Translations under genes and position numbers: made by a program
In this document: piece after piece, positions 56,180 to 64,000 of the stretch
Layout of the letters: the number at the start of each line of letters is the position of its first letter
Position numbering within the stretch: position 1 is the stretch's first letter
Source: Anaerolineales bacterium
Lineage (GTDB): Bacteria; Chloroflexota; Anaerolineae; Anaerolineales; UBA6663
NCBI GenBank assembly: GCA_020850595.1
Contig: JADZEK010000054.1
Span: forward strand, 1 to 64,000
Direction: 5' to 3'
DNA: 64,000 nt
Notes under the pieces: model-generated
What the model was told of the DNA's origin: nothing
What the model saw: the letters and a program-made list of their open reading frames with translations, nothing else
Database searches by the model: none

Positions 56180-57370
56180 ATGAAGATCACGCGAGTTAGG
56201 GCCTTCCTCACCGCGCCTGAGGGCATTGGGCTGGTAATCGTGCGCGTAGAAACCGACGTGCCGGGGCTATACGGCCTGGGCTGCGCCACCTTCACCTGGC
56301 GCTGCACGCTCGTGGCGCAGGCGGTGGAAGAATACCTCGATCCGCTGCTGCGCGGACGCGACCCCAGCCACATTGAAGACCTGTGGCAGTTAATGACCGT
56401 CAACAGCTACTGGCGCAACGGGCCGACGCTCAACAACGCCATCAGCGGCGTGGACATTGCCCTGTGGGACCTGGCCGGCAAAACAGCCGGCAAGCCGGTG
56501 TATGACCTGTGGGGCGGCAAGAACCGCCCGGCGGCCATGTTCTATCGCCACGCCGACGGCCGCGACCCGCAGGAAGTGCTCGACAACGTGCTGCGCTATC
56601 AGAGTGAGGGCGCATTAGTGGTGCGCTGCCAGCAAAGCGGCTACGGCGGCCAGGTGCAGCCCAAGTGGGACGGCGACTTCCCCGGCCTGTATTACGACCC
56701 AGACCGCTACGCCCGCTCGATCCCCAAACTGTTTGACTATATCCGCAGCCAGATCGGCTTCGACCTGCACCTGCTGCACGACGTGCACGAGCGCCTCGCC
56801 CCGATTGACGCCATGCGTCTCGCGAAGGAACTGGAGCCTTACCGCCTGTTCTTCCTCGAAGACCCGCTGGCCCCTGAGCAGGTGGAGTGGTTCCGGCGGC
56901 TGCGCCAGGCGAGCGCCACGCCCATCGCCATGGGCGAGCAGCATATCAACCCGGTGGAGTGGCGTCCGCTGATCGTCGAACAGTTGATTGACTTCGTGCG
57001 CGCGCACATCACCTCTATCGGCGGGGCCACGCCCGCGCGCAAGATGGCGCTGCTGGCCGAAAACTACGGCGTCCGCACGGCGTTTCAGGGGCCGGGCGAT
57101 GTCTCGCCAGTGGGCCATGCCGCCAACCTGCATCTAGACCTCTCGGTGCACAACTACGGCGTGCAGGAGGTGGTCGTGTGGTCGGAGCAGGCGCGCGCGA
57201 TCTTCCCCGGCACGCCCGAGCTGCGCGACGGCCACGTGTGGCCCAATGGGCAGCCGGGTTTCGGCATTGACTTTGTGGAGGCCGAGGCAGCCAAGTACCC
57301 GGTAACCTCTGTCAAGCCGATCGAGTGGACACAAACTCGCTGGCCCGACGGGACCATCTGGACGCCCTGA
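56180..57370 (+). CDS. RspA/ManD-like enolase-superfamily dehydratase, copy 1
   Basis: The 396-residue protein is close to the RspA/D-mannonate dehydratase group: LYGLGCATFTWRCTLVAQAV, GVDIALWDLAGKTAGKPVYDLWGG, FYRHADGRDPQEVLDNV, then LHLLHDVHERLAPIDAM, FFLEDPLAPEQ and IAMGEQHINPVEWRPL. Metal ligands and the catalytic HADGRD/ HDVHER histidines are present. Proteins of this group range from active mannonate or gluconate dehydratases to barely active ones. It starts 26 bases after the first enzyme gene and has a paralogue right behind it. Confidence 0.85.
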   Translation: MKITRVRAFLTAPEGIGLVIVRVETDVPGLYGLGCATFTWRCTLVAQAVEEYLDPLLRGRDPSHIEDLWQLMTVNSYWRNGPTLNNAISGVDIALWDLAGKTAGKPVYDLWGGKNRPAAMFYRHADGRDPQEVLDNVLRYQSEGALVVRCQQSGYGGQVQPKWDGDFPGLYYDPDRYARSIPKLFDYIRSQIGFDLHLLHDVHERLAPIDAMRLAKELEPYRLFFLEDPLAPEQVEWFRRLRQASATPIAMGEQHINPVEWRPLIVEQLIDFVRAHITSIGGATPARKMALLAENYGVRTAFQGPGDVSPVGHAANLHLDLSVHNYGVQEVVVWSEQARAIFPGTPELRDGHVWPNGQPGFGIDFVEAEAAKYPVTSVKPIEWTQTRWPDGTIWTP

Positions 57371-57395
57371 CCCCGGCAGCCAAGGATAACGACCC

Positions 57396-58655
57396 ATGCG
57401 CATCACGAAAGTCAAGTCTATCCTGACCGCGCCAGACAACATCACGCTGGTGGTGGTCAAGGTTGAAACCAACGTGGCCGGCCTATATGGGCTGGGCTGC
57501 GCCACGTTCACGCAGCGGCCGACCCTGGTGGCCAAGGCCGTGGACGACTACCTCGACCCGCTGCTGCAGGGCCGCAACGCCGCCAACAGCGAAGACCTGT
57601 GGCAGATGATGCGGATCAACTCGTCCTGGCGCAACGACCCGGTGCTGAACAACGCTATCAGCGGCGTGGACCAGGCGCTGTGGGATCTCAAGGGCAAGGC
57701 GGCCGGGATGCCGGTGTATGACCTGCTGGGGGGCAAGTGCCGCGAGGCCGCGATGGTCTATCGCCACGCCGACGGCCGCAGCCCGCAGGAAGTGCTGGAG
57801 AACGTGCAGCGCTACCAGGCCGAGGGCGCGCTGGCCGTGCGCTGCCAGATGGGCGGTTATGGCGGGCGCATCAAGGACATTACCGCCGCCAACGCCATGC
57901 CCAGCGCCGCCGCGCCGCAGGCCACGCACCGCCTGAGCGCCCTAGACGCGGCCGAAAGCGAGTTCCCCGGCGCCTACTATGACCCTGACGCCTACGCCCG
58001 CTCAGTGGTCGGCCTGTTCGATTACGTGCGCGCGCACATCGGCTTCGACCTGTTTCTGCTGCACGACATCCACGAGCGCCTTGTGCCCATGGACGCCATC
58101 CGCCTGGCGCGGGCGTTAGAGCCTTACCGGCTGTTCTTCCTCGAAGACCCGCTGCCTCCCGACCAGATCGAGTGGTTCCGGCGGCTGCGCGCCGCCACCA
58201 CCACGCCCATCGCGATGGGCGAGTTGCACAATCACCCGCTAGAGTGGCGACCGCTGGTCGTCGAGCAGCTGATTGACTTCATTCGCGCCCACATCTCGCA
58301 GATCGGCGGGCTGACCCCGGCGCGCAAGCTGGCGGCGTTGTGCGAGGCCTTTGACGTGCGCACGGCCTGGCATGGCCCGGGCGACGTGTCGCCCATCGGC
58401 CACGCCGCCAACCTGCACCTGGATCTGGCCTGCCACAACTTCGGCATTCAGGAAGTGATCTACTTTGGCGAGGCACTGAAGGAGGTCTTCCCCGGCACGC
58501 CGGAGCTGCGCGGCGGCTACCTGTGGGCCAACGCCCAGCCCGGCTTCGGTATAGACATTGATGAGGCCAAGGCAGCCAAATACCCGCCCAGCGCGCTCAC
58601 GCCGATTGAGTGGACGCAGGCGCGCTGGCCCGATGGCACCGTGTGGACCCCCTAG
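57396..58655 (+). CDS. RspA/ManD-like enolase-superfamily dehydratase, copy 2
   Basis: The 419-residue protein aligns along its whole length with the preceding gene (LYGLGCATFTQRPTLVAKAV, VYRHADGRSPQEVLENV, LFLLHDIHERLVPMDAI, FFLEDPLPPDQ, GELHNHPLEWRPL). It differs by an insertion of about 30 residues (ITAANAMPSAAAPQATHRL) before the barrel metal site. Q-H-I-N in copy 1 becomes L-H-N-H here, so the substrate pockets have diverged. The two copies probably arose by tandem duplication. A strong terminator follows. Confidence 0.85.
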   Translation: MRITKVKSILTAPDNITLVVVKVETNVAGLYGLGCATFTQRPTLVAKAVDDYLDPLLQGRNAANSEDLWQMMRINSSWRNDPVLNNAISGVDQALWDLKGKAAGMPVYDLLGGKCREAAMVYRHADGRSPQEVLENVQRYQAEGALAVRCQMGGYGGRIKDITAANAMPSAAAPQATHRLSALDAAESEFPGAYYDPDAYARSVVGLFDYVRAHIGFDLFLLHDIHERLVPMDAIRLARALEPYRLFFLEDPLPPDQIEWFRRLRAATTTPIAMGELHNHPLEWRPLVVEQLIDFIRAHISQIGGLTPARKLAALCEAFDVRTAWHGPGDVSPIGHAANLHLDLACHNFGIQEVIYFGEALKEVFPGTPELRGGYLWANAQPGFGIDIDEAKAAKYPPSALTPIEWTQARWPDGTVWTP

Positions 58656-58696
58656 CGGCCTGCTGATCTGAGGTCTGCAGCTATCTGACCAACGCC

Positions 58697-58726
58697 ACAG
58701 CCCGGTCGGTGTCTCGACCGGGCTGT
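58697..58726 (+). terminator. Intrinsic terminator after the enolase-superfamily operon
   Basis: A perfect 12-bp stem (ACAGCCCGGTCG at 58697-58708 with its complement at 58715-58726) has a 6-base loop and is followed by TGGTTGTT. It ends the plus-strand operon, and the complementary hairpin could also serve the convergent VIT1 gene. Confidence 0.8.
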
Positions 58727-58813
58727 TGGTTGTTCACCCACCCGCCTATCGCCGGCGGCGCCGCGCCCCGCTGTTCCGTATGGCCTGTACGCCACACCGC
58801 GGGGAACCCCGTC

Positions 58814-59563
58814 CTATGGTGTGACCGGCGCTTGGAACAGCGCCCCGATGGCGTAGCCGGCCAGCGCTGAGACGATACCGATGACGGCCATCTGCACGCC
58901 GCTGCGCACAGGACGGCCGACCGTCAGCCGCGCCTTATACACACCCACGCCGAACAGCGCCAGCCCGCACAACACCAGTGCGGCCGGCACCGCACAGCCC
59001 AGCGGCAGCAGCAGGAAAGGCGCCAGTGGGATGAGCGAGCCAACGACCGCCGAGAAGCCGACGACCAGCGCAATGCGAAAGGCGCTGGCGTTCTCAATCG
59101 GGGCGAGCTTAAGCTCGTTGCGCATCATCACGTCGAGCCAGGCGTCTTCGTCCTGGATCACCTGCGCCACGGCCGCCTCCAGTACCGGACCGGAAAGCCC
59201 CCAACCTGCGAAGATGGCGCGCACCTCCGCCGCTTCGGCTTCGGGCATCTCGCGGATTTCGCGCCGCTCGCGCTCCAGCTCCACGCGGTAATGGTCGTGC
59301 TCGGCCAGCGTGGCGGTATACGCCACCGCGCCCATGGAGATCGATTCGGCAAACGTGGCGGCCAGCCCGGCGGCGATGACGATACGCGGGTCGCTGGAGG
59401 CGGCCGCTACGCCCAGGATGACGCCCAGCGTGTTCACCAGCCCATCTTGGCCGCCCAGGATGATGTCGGCCAGGGCCGCCGACGGCTTGCGGGCCTCGCG
59501 ATGGGACGCAGGCGCCTGTTTGGCGTTATTTATGGGGTTTCGGGTCACAAAGGGGACCACCAT
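58814..59563 (-). CDS. VIT1/CCC1-family iron/manganese transporter
   Basis: The protein of about 249 residues has the CCC1/VIT1 pattern: LADIILGGQDGLVNTLGVILGVA in the first helix, TFAESISMGAVAYTATLAEHDHY with conserved glutamate and methionine, a cytoplasmic amphipathic region rich in acidic residues (EREIREMPEAEAAEVRAIF), and four more helices. Members export Fe(II) or Mn(II) from the cytoplasm. It is divergent from an Rrf2 Fe-S regulator, with a 250-base shared region. ATG 59563 was chosen over ATG 59614 because homology starts after it. Confidence 0.85.
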   Translation of the reverse strand: MVVPFVTRNPINNAKQAPASHREARKPSAALADIILGGQDGLVNTLGVILGVAAASSDPRIVIAAGLAATFAESISMGAVAYTATLAEHDHYRVELERERREIREMPEAEAAEVRAIFAGWGLSGPVLEAAVAQVIQDEDAWLDVMMRNELKLAPIENASAFRIALVVGFSAVVGSLIPLAPFLLLPLGCAVPAALVLCGLALFGVGVYKARLTVGRPVRSGVQMAVIGIVSALAGYAIGALFQAPVTP

Positions 59564-59673
59564 CCCAATCCTTTCAAACCAGAAGGGCGCCGCTGCACAT
59601 TGCCAGCTACCCACATGCTTATAATCATAAAACCAAGAATACTACGGCTTAAGTGTCAAGTTGCCTTACAAGG

Positions 59674-59689
59674 GGTGATATTTGTCACA
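59674..59689 (+). promoter_or_regulatory. CRP/FNR-like operator in the VIT1-Rrf2 divergent region
   Basis: GGTGA-TATTTG-TCACA at 59674-59689 matches the CRP-type palindrome TGTGA-N6-TCACA in nine of ten positions. The half-site TTTGTCAC recurs at 59737-59744 and GGTGA-N5-TGACA lies at 59701-59715, so the region may hold a cluster. A minus-strand TTGACA lies at 59659-59654. Which regulator binds is not known; the Rrf2 protein itself is a candidate. Confidence 0.4.
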
Positions 59690-59813
59690 TCACCTACCTC
59701 GGTGAAAAGATGACAAAGTCAGGTAATTAGAGGAAATTTGTCACTAGAGGCTCCCGGGCGGTAGGTCTACGATTCGGCCACGACCGGTGCAGAACTGGAC
59801 ACGCGGAGGCGTT

Positions 59814-60254
59814 ATGCAACTCACTCGGCAAGCTGATTATGCCATTCGGGCGGTGTTGTACCTGGCGGAGCACAAGTCAGACCAGCGCATCACGACGGCC
59901 GAAGTCGGCCGTGAGCAGCGCATTCCGCTGACCTTCCTCACCAAGATCATGGCGCAGCTCTCGGCCGCGGGCCTGGTGCATGCCACCCGCGGCTCGCGCG
60001 GCGGTATCACGCTGGCCCGCCCGGCTGAAGACGTGTCGCTCCTGGACATCGTCGAAGCCATTGAGGGGCCGGTCCAGCTGAATGCCTGCGCCTCCGACCC
60101 CTCGAGCTGCCCGATGGGCGACACCTGCAGGGTGCAGGTTGTGTGGTGCGACGCCCAGGCCGATCTGGTCAATCGGCTCAAGAACACCAGCTTCGCCAGC
60201 CTGACCCAGCCGCCGGTTTCGGTCCCCGTCTCGGTCAGCGCCTCGCCGGCCTAA
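59814..60254 (+). CDS. Rrf2-family Fe-S transcriptional regulator
   Basis: The 146-residue protein has a winged helix (QLTRQADYAIRAVLYLAEH, IPLTFLTKIMAQLSAAGLV, GSRGGITLARP) and a cysteine cluster C-x6-C-x5-C in NACASDPSSCPMGDTC, where IscR, NsrR and RsrR ligate an iron-sulfur cluster. It should sense iron, nitric oxide or redox state. ATG 59814 follows GGAGG at 59804-59809. The VIT1-type metal transporter is the obvious candidate target. A palindrome follows its 3' end at 60340. Confidence 0.9.
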   Translation: MQLTRQADYAIRAVLYLAEHKSDQRITTAEVGREQRIPLTFLTKIMAQLSAAGLVHATRGSRGGITLARPAEDVSLLDIVEAIEGPVQLNACASDPSSCPMGDTCRVQVVWCDAQADLVNRLKNTSFASLTQPPVSVPVSVSASPA

Positions 60255-60339
60255 CGGCTCGGCCGCTCGACCTGGCCTCGCCCGCCTGCGCATTGGGCCG
60301 GCGGCTCTGGGCATGGTCAAGCGGTTGCAACGAGCATCG

Positions 60340-60361
60340 GCGCGGCGCACATGCGCCGCGC
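60340..60361 (+). other. Palindrome after the Rrf2 gene
   Basis: A 10-bp perfect inverted repeat with a CA centre (GCGCGGCGCA at 60340-60349, TGCGCCGCGC at 60352-60361) lies 85 bases after the Rrf2 stop. Without a T-tract it may be a weak terminator or an operator. Confidence 0.35.
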
Positions 60362-60510
60362 AGCCAGACAGCAGCGAAGGTCGGTCACGGGGTGAGCCGG
60401 CGTTCTAGGTCAACGGGCGGAGCCAGGACATTGTCGCCGGCCACCTGCCCGGCCATGGGCGCCAGGCCCTGCAAGGGCCCGGCGCGCGCGCCATTGGCGT
60501 CCTGCCAGAC

Positions 60511-60558
60511 AAACAAAGCCACTCGGCGGCCATCCCGAATCGGATGGCCGCTTTGTTT
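60511..60558 (+). terminator. Bidirectional A/T-flanked terminator in the Rrf2-response regulator gap
   Basis: A perfect 10-bp stem (GCGGCCATCC / GGATGGCCGC, 60527-60536 region with 60543-60552) has outer arms AAACAAAGC (60511-60519) and GCTTTGTTT (60550-60558) that also pair. This gives an A-tract on one side and a T-tract on the other. It can terminate in either direction. The remaining 60255-60695 gap (441 bases) contains this element, the palindrome at 60340 and a -10-like TACAAT at 60626-60631, but no gene I can support. Confidence 0.7.
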
Positions 60559-60695
60559 CCCGGCGCTTGCCAAATATCACCAGATAATTCTGCGCATTGT
60601 CACTGGGGCCGGCATGCGCTTGCCCTACAATGCGAACACAACAGGAAAGAACTGGACGCCCGGCCGTGTGCGCCCCGGGGTGAGCGGAGGTGACG

Positions 60696-61373
60696 ATGCA
60701 ACGACAGCGCATCCTGCTGGTGGACGACCATGAGGTCGTGCGCCTGGGCCTGAAGGCCATCATCAACCGCCACCGGCTGATGGAGGTCGTCGGCGAAGCG
60801 GCCGGCGCCCCAGAGGCGGTGCAGAAGAGTCTGCAACTAGAGCCGGATATCGTCATCCTCGATATTCGGCTGGGCGGCACCAGCGGCATTGACGCCTGTC
60901 GCGAGATCACCGCGCAACTGCCCGGCACGAAAGTCATCATGCTCACCAGCTATGCCGAGGATGAGATGCTGTTTGCCGCTATCCGCGCCGGCGCGGCGGG
61001 CTATGTGCTCAAGCAGGGCGGCGGGCAAGACGTGGTGCGGGCGATTGAGATGGCGGGCGAGGGCAAGGCCCTGCTCGACCCATCGGTCACCGCCCATGTG
61101 CTGGCCGCCGTGCGCCGCGCCGCCGACGCGCAAGACGCCACGGCTTTTGCCGATCTCAGCGGCCAGGAGCGCCGCGTGCTGTCGCTCATCACCTGCGGCG
61201 AGACCAATCGCGAGATCGCCCAGCAGCTGCACCTGGGCGAGGGCACGGTGCGCAATTACGTCAGCAGCATTTTCGTGAAGCTGGGCGTAGCCAACCGGGC
61301 CGAGGCGGCAGTGTTCGCCACCAAACATCACCTCAACGACCTGCTGGAGCAACCGCTGGCTGTGGGCGGCTGA
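60696..61373 (+). CDS. NarL/FixJ-family response regulator
   Basis: The protein of about 225 residues has a receiver domain (LLVDDHEVVRLGLKAII, phosphoacceptor in IVILDIRLGGTSGID, threonine in IMLTSYAEDEM, lysine in GYVLKQG) and a LuxR-type helix-turn-helix (LSGQERRVLSLITCGETNREI, then VRNYVSSIFVKLGV). The arrangement is like DevR/DosR and NarL. GGAGG at 60686-60690 fits ATG 60696; GTG 60690 overlaps that site and is less likely. The cognate kinase is not in the window. Confidence 0.92.
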   Translation: MQRQRILLVDDHEVVRLGLKAIINRHRLMEVVGEAAGAPEAVQKSLQLEPDIVILDIRLGGTSGIDACREITAQLPGTKVIMLTSYAEDEMLFAAIRAGAAGYVLKQGGGQDVVRAIEMAGEGKALLDPSVTAHVLAAVRRAADAQDATAFADLSGQERRVLSLITCGETNREIAQQLHLGEGTVRNYVSSIFVKLGVANRAEAAVFATKHHLNDLLEQPLAVGG

Positions 61374-61406
61374 CGCCCGGGCCGCGGCCCCGTTTGGGCC
61401 GAACGC

Positions 61407-61432
61407 AGCGGCGGCGCCTCAGCGCCGCCGCT
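61407..61432 (+). terminator. Intrinsic terminator between convergent response regulator and stress protein genes
   Basis: A perfect 11-bp stem (AGCGGCGGCGC / GCGCCGCCGCT) with a four-base CTCA loop is followed by TGTATTT. It lies 33 bases after the response regulator stop and 26 bases from the convergent universal stress protein stop. Confidence 0.8.
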
Positions 61433-61458
61433 TGTATTTGCCTACCACCGGGCCCGGT

Positions 61459-62364
61459 TCAGCTCAGGTTGGCCCCGTGCGACCGCGCGACCAGCATCGA
61501 AAGCGGCAGTTGATCGAGCACCTTGTGCGTCACGCTACCGTAGACCCAGCGGCGCAGACCGGTGCGGCCGTGCGTCGTCATCGCCACCAGGTCCACGCTT
61601 TGCGTCTCGGCGTATTCCAAGATCACCTCGGCCGCCGGGCCGGAGCGCACCGCGGTGTCCAGGCGCAGATCACGCGTCGTGTGGTTCTCGGCCACCAATG
61701 CCAGGTAGCCGGCCGCCTCGTCATAGCTCTGATCAACAAAGCGGCGGCCGAGGCCGCGCTCGTAGGTGTCCAGCGCCTGAATGTCGGGGCCGCTGATCTC
61801 GGAGATCACGCGCAACAACGTCAGCTTAGCCCCGAAGCAGCGCGCCACGGTTAGGGCGGGCAGCAGCACTTCCTCGGCCAACTGCGAGCCGTCGAGCGTC
61901 ACCAGCAGGTGCTGAGGCGGCTCGGGCGTGCGCACCACCCACACCGGGCACGGCGCAGCGTACAGCACCTTCTCGGCGATGCTGCCGAGCAGCCAGCGCT
62001 TGAAGCCCGAATAGCCGTGGGACGACATCACAATCAACCCCGCCGCCGCTTGGCGCGCGGCGTCCACGATCTCGCCTGCCACATCGCCTTCGCGCAGGTC
62101 GGTAAGTTGGCGGGGCGCGCCGGCCGGCGTCGCCGCCAGCAAATTGGCCAGGTAGTTAGCCGCCTCGCCGCGCGCCTGCACCAGCGACTGGTCGGGGTAG
62201 AGCACGCCAAAGCCGACCTCGTCCGGCACTAGCATCTGCCGCGCCACAGCCACCGAGACCAGCCGCAGCGGCGTCTGGATATGCTGCGCCAGCGCGCGGG
62301 CGGGCGGGAGGGCGCGCTCCGCCAGGGGCGAACCATCCAGCGGAACCACAATTTCGTTGAACAT
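61459..62364 (-). CDS. Tandem-domain universal stress protein
   Basis: The 301-residue protein contains two UspA domains, about 1-148 and 151-301. Each has the starting strand with aspartate (NEIVVPLDGSPLAE, HLLVTLDGSQLAE) and the ATP-type motif ending in GS (SHGYSGFKRWLLGS, THGRTGLRRWVYGS). The protein therefore probably binds nucleotide in both halves, like MJ0577-type proteins. Its ATG is two bases from the end of nuoF, so it is likely transcribed with it and may respond to energy state. Confidence 0.9.
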   Translation of the reverse strand: MFNEIVVPLDGSPLAERALPPARALAQHIQTPLRLVSVAVARQMLVPDEVGFGVLYPDQSLVQARGEAANYLANLLAATPAGAPRQLTDLREGDVAGEIVDAARQAAAGLIVMSSHGYSGFKRWLLGSIAEKVLYAAPCPVWVVRTPEPPQHLLVTLDGSQLAEEVLLPALTVARCFGAKLTLLRVISEISGPDIQALDTYERGLGRRFVDQSYDEAAGYLALVAENHTTRDLRLDTAVRSGPAAEVILEYAETQSVDLVAMTTHGRTGLRRWVYGSVTHKVLDQLPLSMLVARSHGANLS

Positions 62365-62366
62365 CG

Positions 62367-64000
62367 TTATCTCCTTATCGCAACAGGCGCCGCCTCGCCG
62401 ACGCACACACCGGCCGGGCACCGGTGGTCGTCAATGTGCGCCTGCACTTCCGGCCGGAAGTGGCGCAGCACGTCGCGCAGCGGTGTCGCGGCCGTTTGGC
62501 CGAGGCCGCAGAAAGACAGATGGGCCATGCTGGCAGCCACTTCATCTAGCTCGAGTATATCCGCCGGCCGGCCTGCGCCGGAGGCAATGCGCCGCAGACA
62601 CTGATACGCGCGCTCGGTGCCCACCCGGCAGGGCGTGCACTTGCCGCAGCTCTCGCGGCGGAAGAAGTTGAGCAGGACGGCGGCCAGGTCCACCACACAG
62701 GTGTGCTGGTCGCAGATCAGCAGTGCGCCCGAACCGAGCGCCACGCCGGCCTGCGCCAGGCTGTCGTAGTCCATGGGCACATCTTGCAGGCCGGCTGGGA
62801 TCACCGAGCCGCTCGAGCCGCCGGTTTGGGCCAGCTTGAAGTTCGAGCCGGGCTGCATCCCCTGGGCATAAATGGCCACTACCTCGCGCAGGGTAATGCC
62901 CATCGGCACTTCGATCAAGCCGGTGACGTTGACGTTGCCCAGCACGGTGTAGAGCTTGGTGCCGGGGCTGCGAGACGTGCCAAAGCCGCGGTACCACTGG
63001 GCGCCGTTGCGCACGATCGGCACAACGTTGGCCAGCGTCTCCACGTTGATGACGGCAGTTGGCCGGCCCCACAGACCGTGGGTCACCGGGTACGGCGGGC
63101 GCAGCCGTGGCTCGCCCCGTTTGCCTTCCAGCGACTCGAGCAGGGCGGTCTCTTCACCGCAAATGTACGCCCCCGCTCCGGCATGCACGTGCACGTCGAA
63201 GTCAAAGCCCGTGCCGAACAGGCCGCGGCCCAGCAGCCCCAGATGGCGCGCCTGCTCAATGGCGCGCCGCAGGCGCCTCTGGGCCAATCGGTACTCGCCG
63301 CGCACGTAAATATAGCCCTCGCGCGCGCCCACCGCAAAGGCGCACAGCGCCATGGCCTCCAACAGCGCGTGTGGGTCGGCCTCCATCAGCAGACGGTCTT
63401 TGAACGTGCCTGGCTCACTCTCGTCCGCGTTGCACACGACATATTTCACCAGGCCGCGCGCCTGGGCAACATGTTGCAGCTTGCGCGCCGTCGGGAACCC
63501 CGCCCCGCCGCGCCCGCGCAGCCCGGCTTGCTCCAGCTCGGCTAAAACGGCCGCCGGAGTCCCTTCGGTCAGCGCGCGACCCAGCGTGGTGTAGCCGTCG
63601 GCCATCAGGTAGTCGTCAATCTCGTCCGGGTCAATGCGGCCGGCGCGCTCCAACAGCAGGCGCTGCTCGGCCGGCAGCGCCCCCTGGCGCGCGGCAAACC
63701 AAGCAATGCGGCCGGAAAGCTCCTTCAGCGGCGCTAGCAGCTCGGGCGCCACCCGGCCTTTGTAGAGGTGCTCCTCCACCAGCCGCGGCACGGCGGCGGC
63801 CGTCACCGGGCCATAGACCACGGCCTCCGGGTAGACCAGCACCACTGGCAGCACGTCGTGGCGGCCGACATCGCCGATGAGCGCCACCGCCACTTCATCC
63901 GCCAGCCCCCGCCGCTGCACTTCAACCCGGAGGGCCGCATACACCGCCCGGGCGCCGGCGGCCAGGCTCTGCTCGTCGCCCGAAACCAGCACGAGAGCGC
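62367..64000 (-). CDS. nuoF: NADH-quinone oxidoreductase subunit F-like protein with N-terminal Trx-like domain (5' end outside window)
   Basis: The frame is open to the window edge. The main part is a 51-kDa NuoF/HndC subunit: GLRGRGGAGFPTARKL for NADH/FMN binding, VVCNADESEPGTFKDR, AYICGEETALLESLEGKRGEP, and the 4Fe-4S site SCGKCTPCR plus a distal cysteine in SFCGLGQTA. Before it, about 100 residues form a thioredoxin-like ferredoxin domain whose usual four cysteines are absent (VLVSGDEQSLAAG, IGDVGRHDV). The C-terminus ends in RCPAGVC. It belongs to complex I or to a soluble hydrogenase/formate dehydrogenase; neighbours outside the window would decide. Confidence 0.9.
   Translation of the reverse strand, partial: ALVLVSGDEQSLAAGARAVYAALRVEVQRRGLADEVAVALIGDVGRHDVLPVVLVYPEAVVYGPVTAAAVPRLVEEHLYKGRVAPELLAPLKELSGRIAWFAARQGALPAEQRLLLERAGRIDPDEIDDYLMADGYTTLGRALTEGTPAAVLAELEQAGLRGRGGAGFPTARKLQHVAQARGLVKYVVCNADESEPGTFKDRLLMEADPHALLEAMALCAFAVGAREGYIYVRGEYRLAQRRLRRAIEQARHLGLLGRGLFGTGFDFDVHVHAGAGAYICGEETALLESLEGKRGEPRLRPPYPVTHGLWGRPTAVINVETLANVVPIVRNGAQWYRGFGTSRSPGTKLYTVLGNVNVTGLIEVPMGITLREVVAIYAQGMQPGSNFKLAQTGGSSGSVIPAGLQDVPMDYDSLAQAGVALGSGALLICDQHTCVVDLAAVLLNFFRRESCGKCTPCRVGTERAYQCLRRIASGAGRPADILELDEVAASMAHLSFCGLGQTAATPLRDVLRHFRPEVQAHIDDHRCPAGVCVGEAAPVAIRR

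Noticed and set aside
59654-59659. Minus-strand TTGACA as the -35 box of the VIT1 gene
   Set aside because: No -10 hexamer lies at 16-18 bases; the nearest TATTCT is only 12 bases away.
60385-60573. Minus-strand frame of 62 codons between the Rrf2 and response regulator genes
   Set aside because: It covers the bidirectional terminator and shows no homology or ribosome site.

Overview
The window is GC-rich bacterial DNA, about two-thirds G+C by eye, with dense, mostly co-directional gene blocks. I see no tRNA, rRNA, CRISPR array or integrase. The gene flavours suggest Chloroflexota (Anaerolineae or a relative). These are an FHA/NBR1/PD40-rich envelope gene set next to a contractile tail, Tat-lipoprotein peptide ABC transporters, tandem RspA/MR-MLE enolase-superfamily genes, a PaaB with two domains, and NuoF with an N-terminal Trx-like domain. 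This placement is inference; no marker gene is present.

Layout. 1-196: right end of an insertion sequence carrying the C-terminus of an ISAs1-type transposase. 270-4881: housekeeping genes (DUF2007, LysM/M23 peptidase, DUF192, CheY-like regulator, TrmI tRNA m1A58 methyltransferase, histone-deacetylase-fold hydrolase). 4967-32390: a co-directional block of about 27 kb that I read as an extracellular contractile injection system (eCIS). Its order is AAA+ ATPase, two giant DUF4157 (eCIS core domain) cargo candidates, DUF4255 tail-terminator protein, sheath, tube, assembly chaperone with a probable -1 programmed frameshift into DUF6760, tube initiator, third DUF4157 protein, LysM baseplate protein, VgrG-like spike, PAAR tip, gp25 wedge, a small ORF, gpJ-like baseplate protein, an FHA-gpI fusion, and four envelope genes (four-TM protein, NBR1-domain lipoprotein, double-FHA transmembrane protein, PD40 lipoprotein).

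32528-41955: GH31 glycosidase, HD hydrolase, an aldehyde dehydrogenase pseudogene with a large internal deletion, paaABCD for phenylacetyl-CoA epoxidation, an RsbW-like anti-sigma kinase, an ATP-grasp ligase, and a DUF3592 gene broken by one in-frame TAG. 42042-53529 (minus strand): MTHFR-C zinc protein, DinB, ornithine cyclodeaminase family, Fsr-like MFS exporter, zinc alcohol dehydrogenase, beta-RFAP-synthase/GHMP-like protein, and a peptide ABC operon (binding protein, two permeases, fused double ATPase). 53917-58655: a lone ModB-type permease, then three enolase-superfamily genes. 58814-64000: VIT1/CCC1 metal transporter divergent from an Rrf2 Fe-S regulator, NarL-type response regulator, tandem universal stress protein, and NuoF truncated by the window edge.

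How the eCIS genes would work together: tube and sheath polymerise on a baseplate made of LysM, gp25, gpJ and gpI proteins around the spike and PAAR tip. DUF4255 caps the tube and the AAA+ ATPase assists assembly. DUF4157 proteins are candidate lumen or tip cargo. FHA domains, one fused to the baseplate protein and two on a membrane-anchored protein, could couple particle assembly or tethering to threonine phosphorylation. I recognise no tail fibre and no classical tape-measure gene. Together with the transmembrane and lipoprotein genes at the 3' end, this fits a cell-retained or membrane-tethered machine at least as well as a freely released one. That last point is inference.
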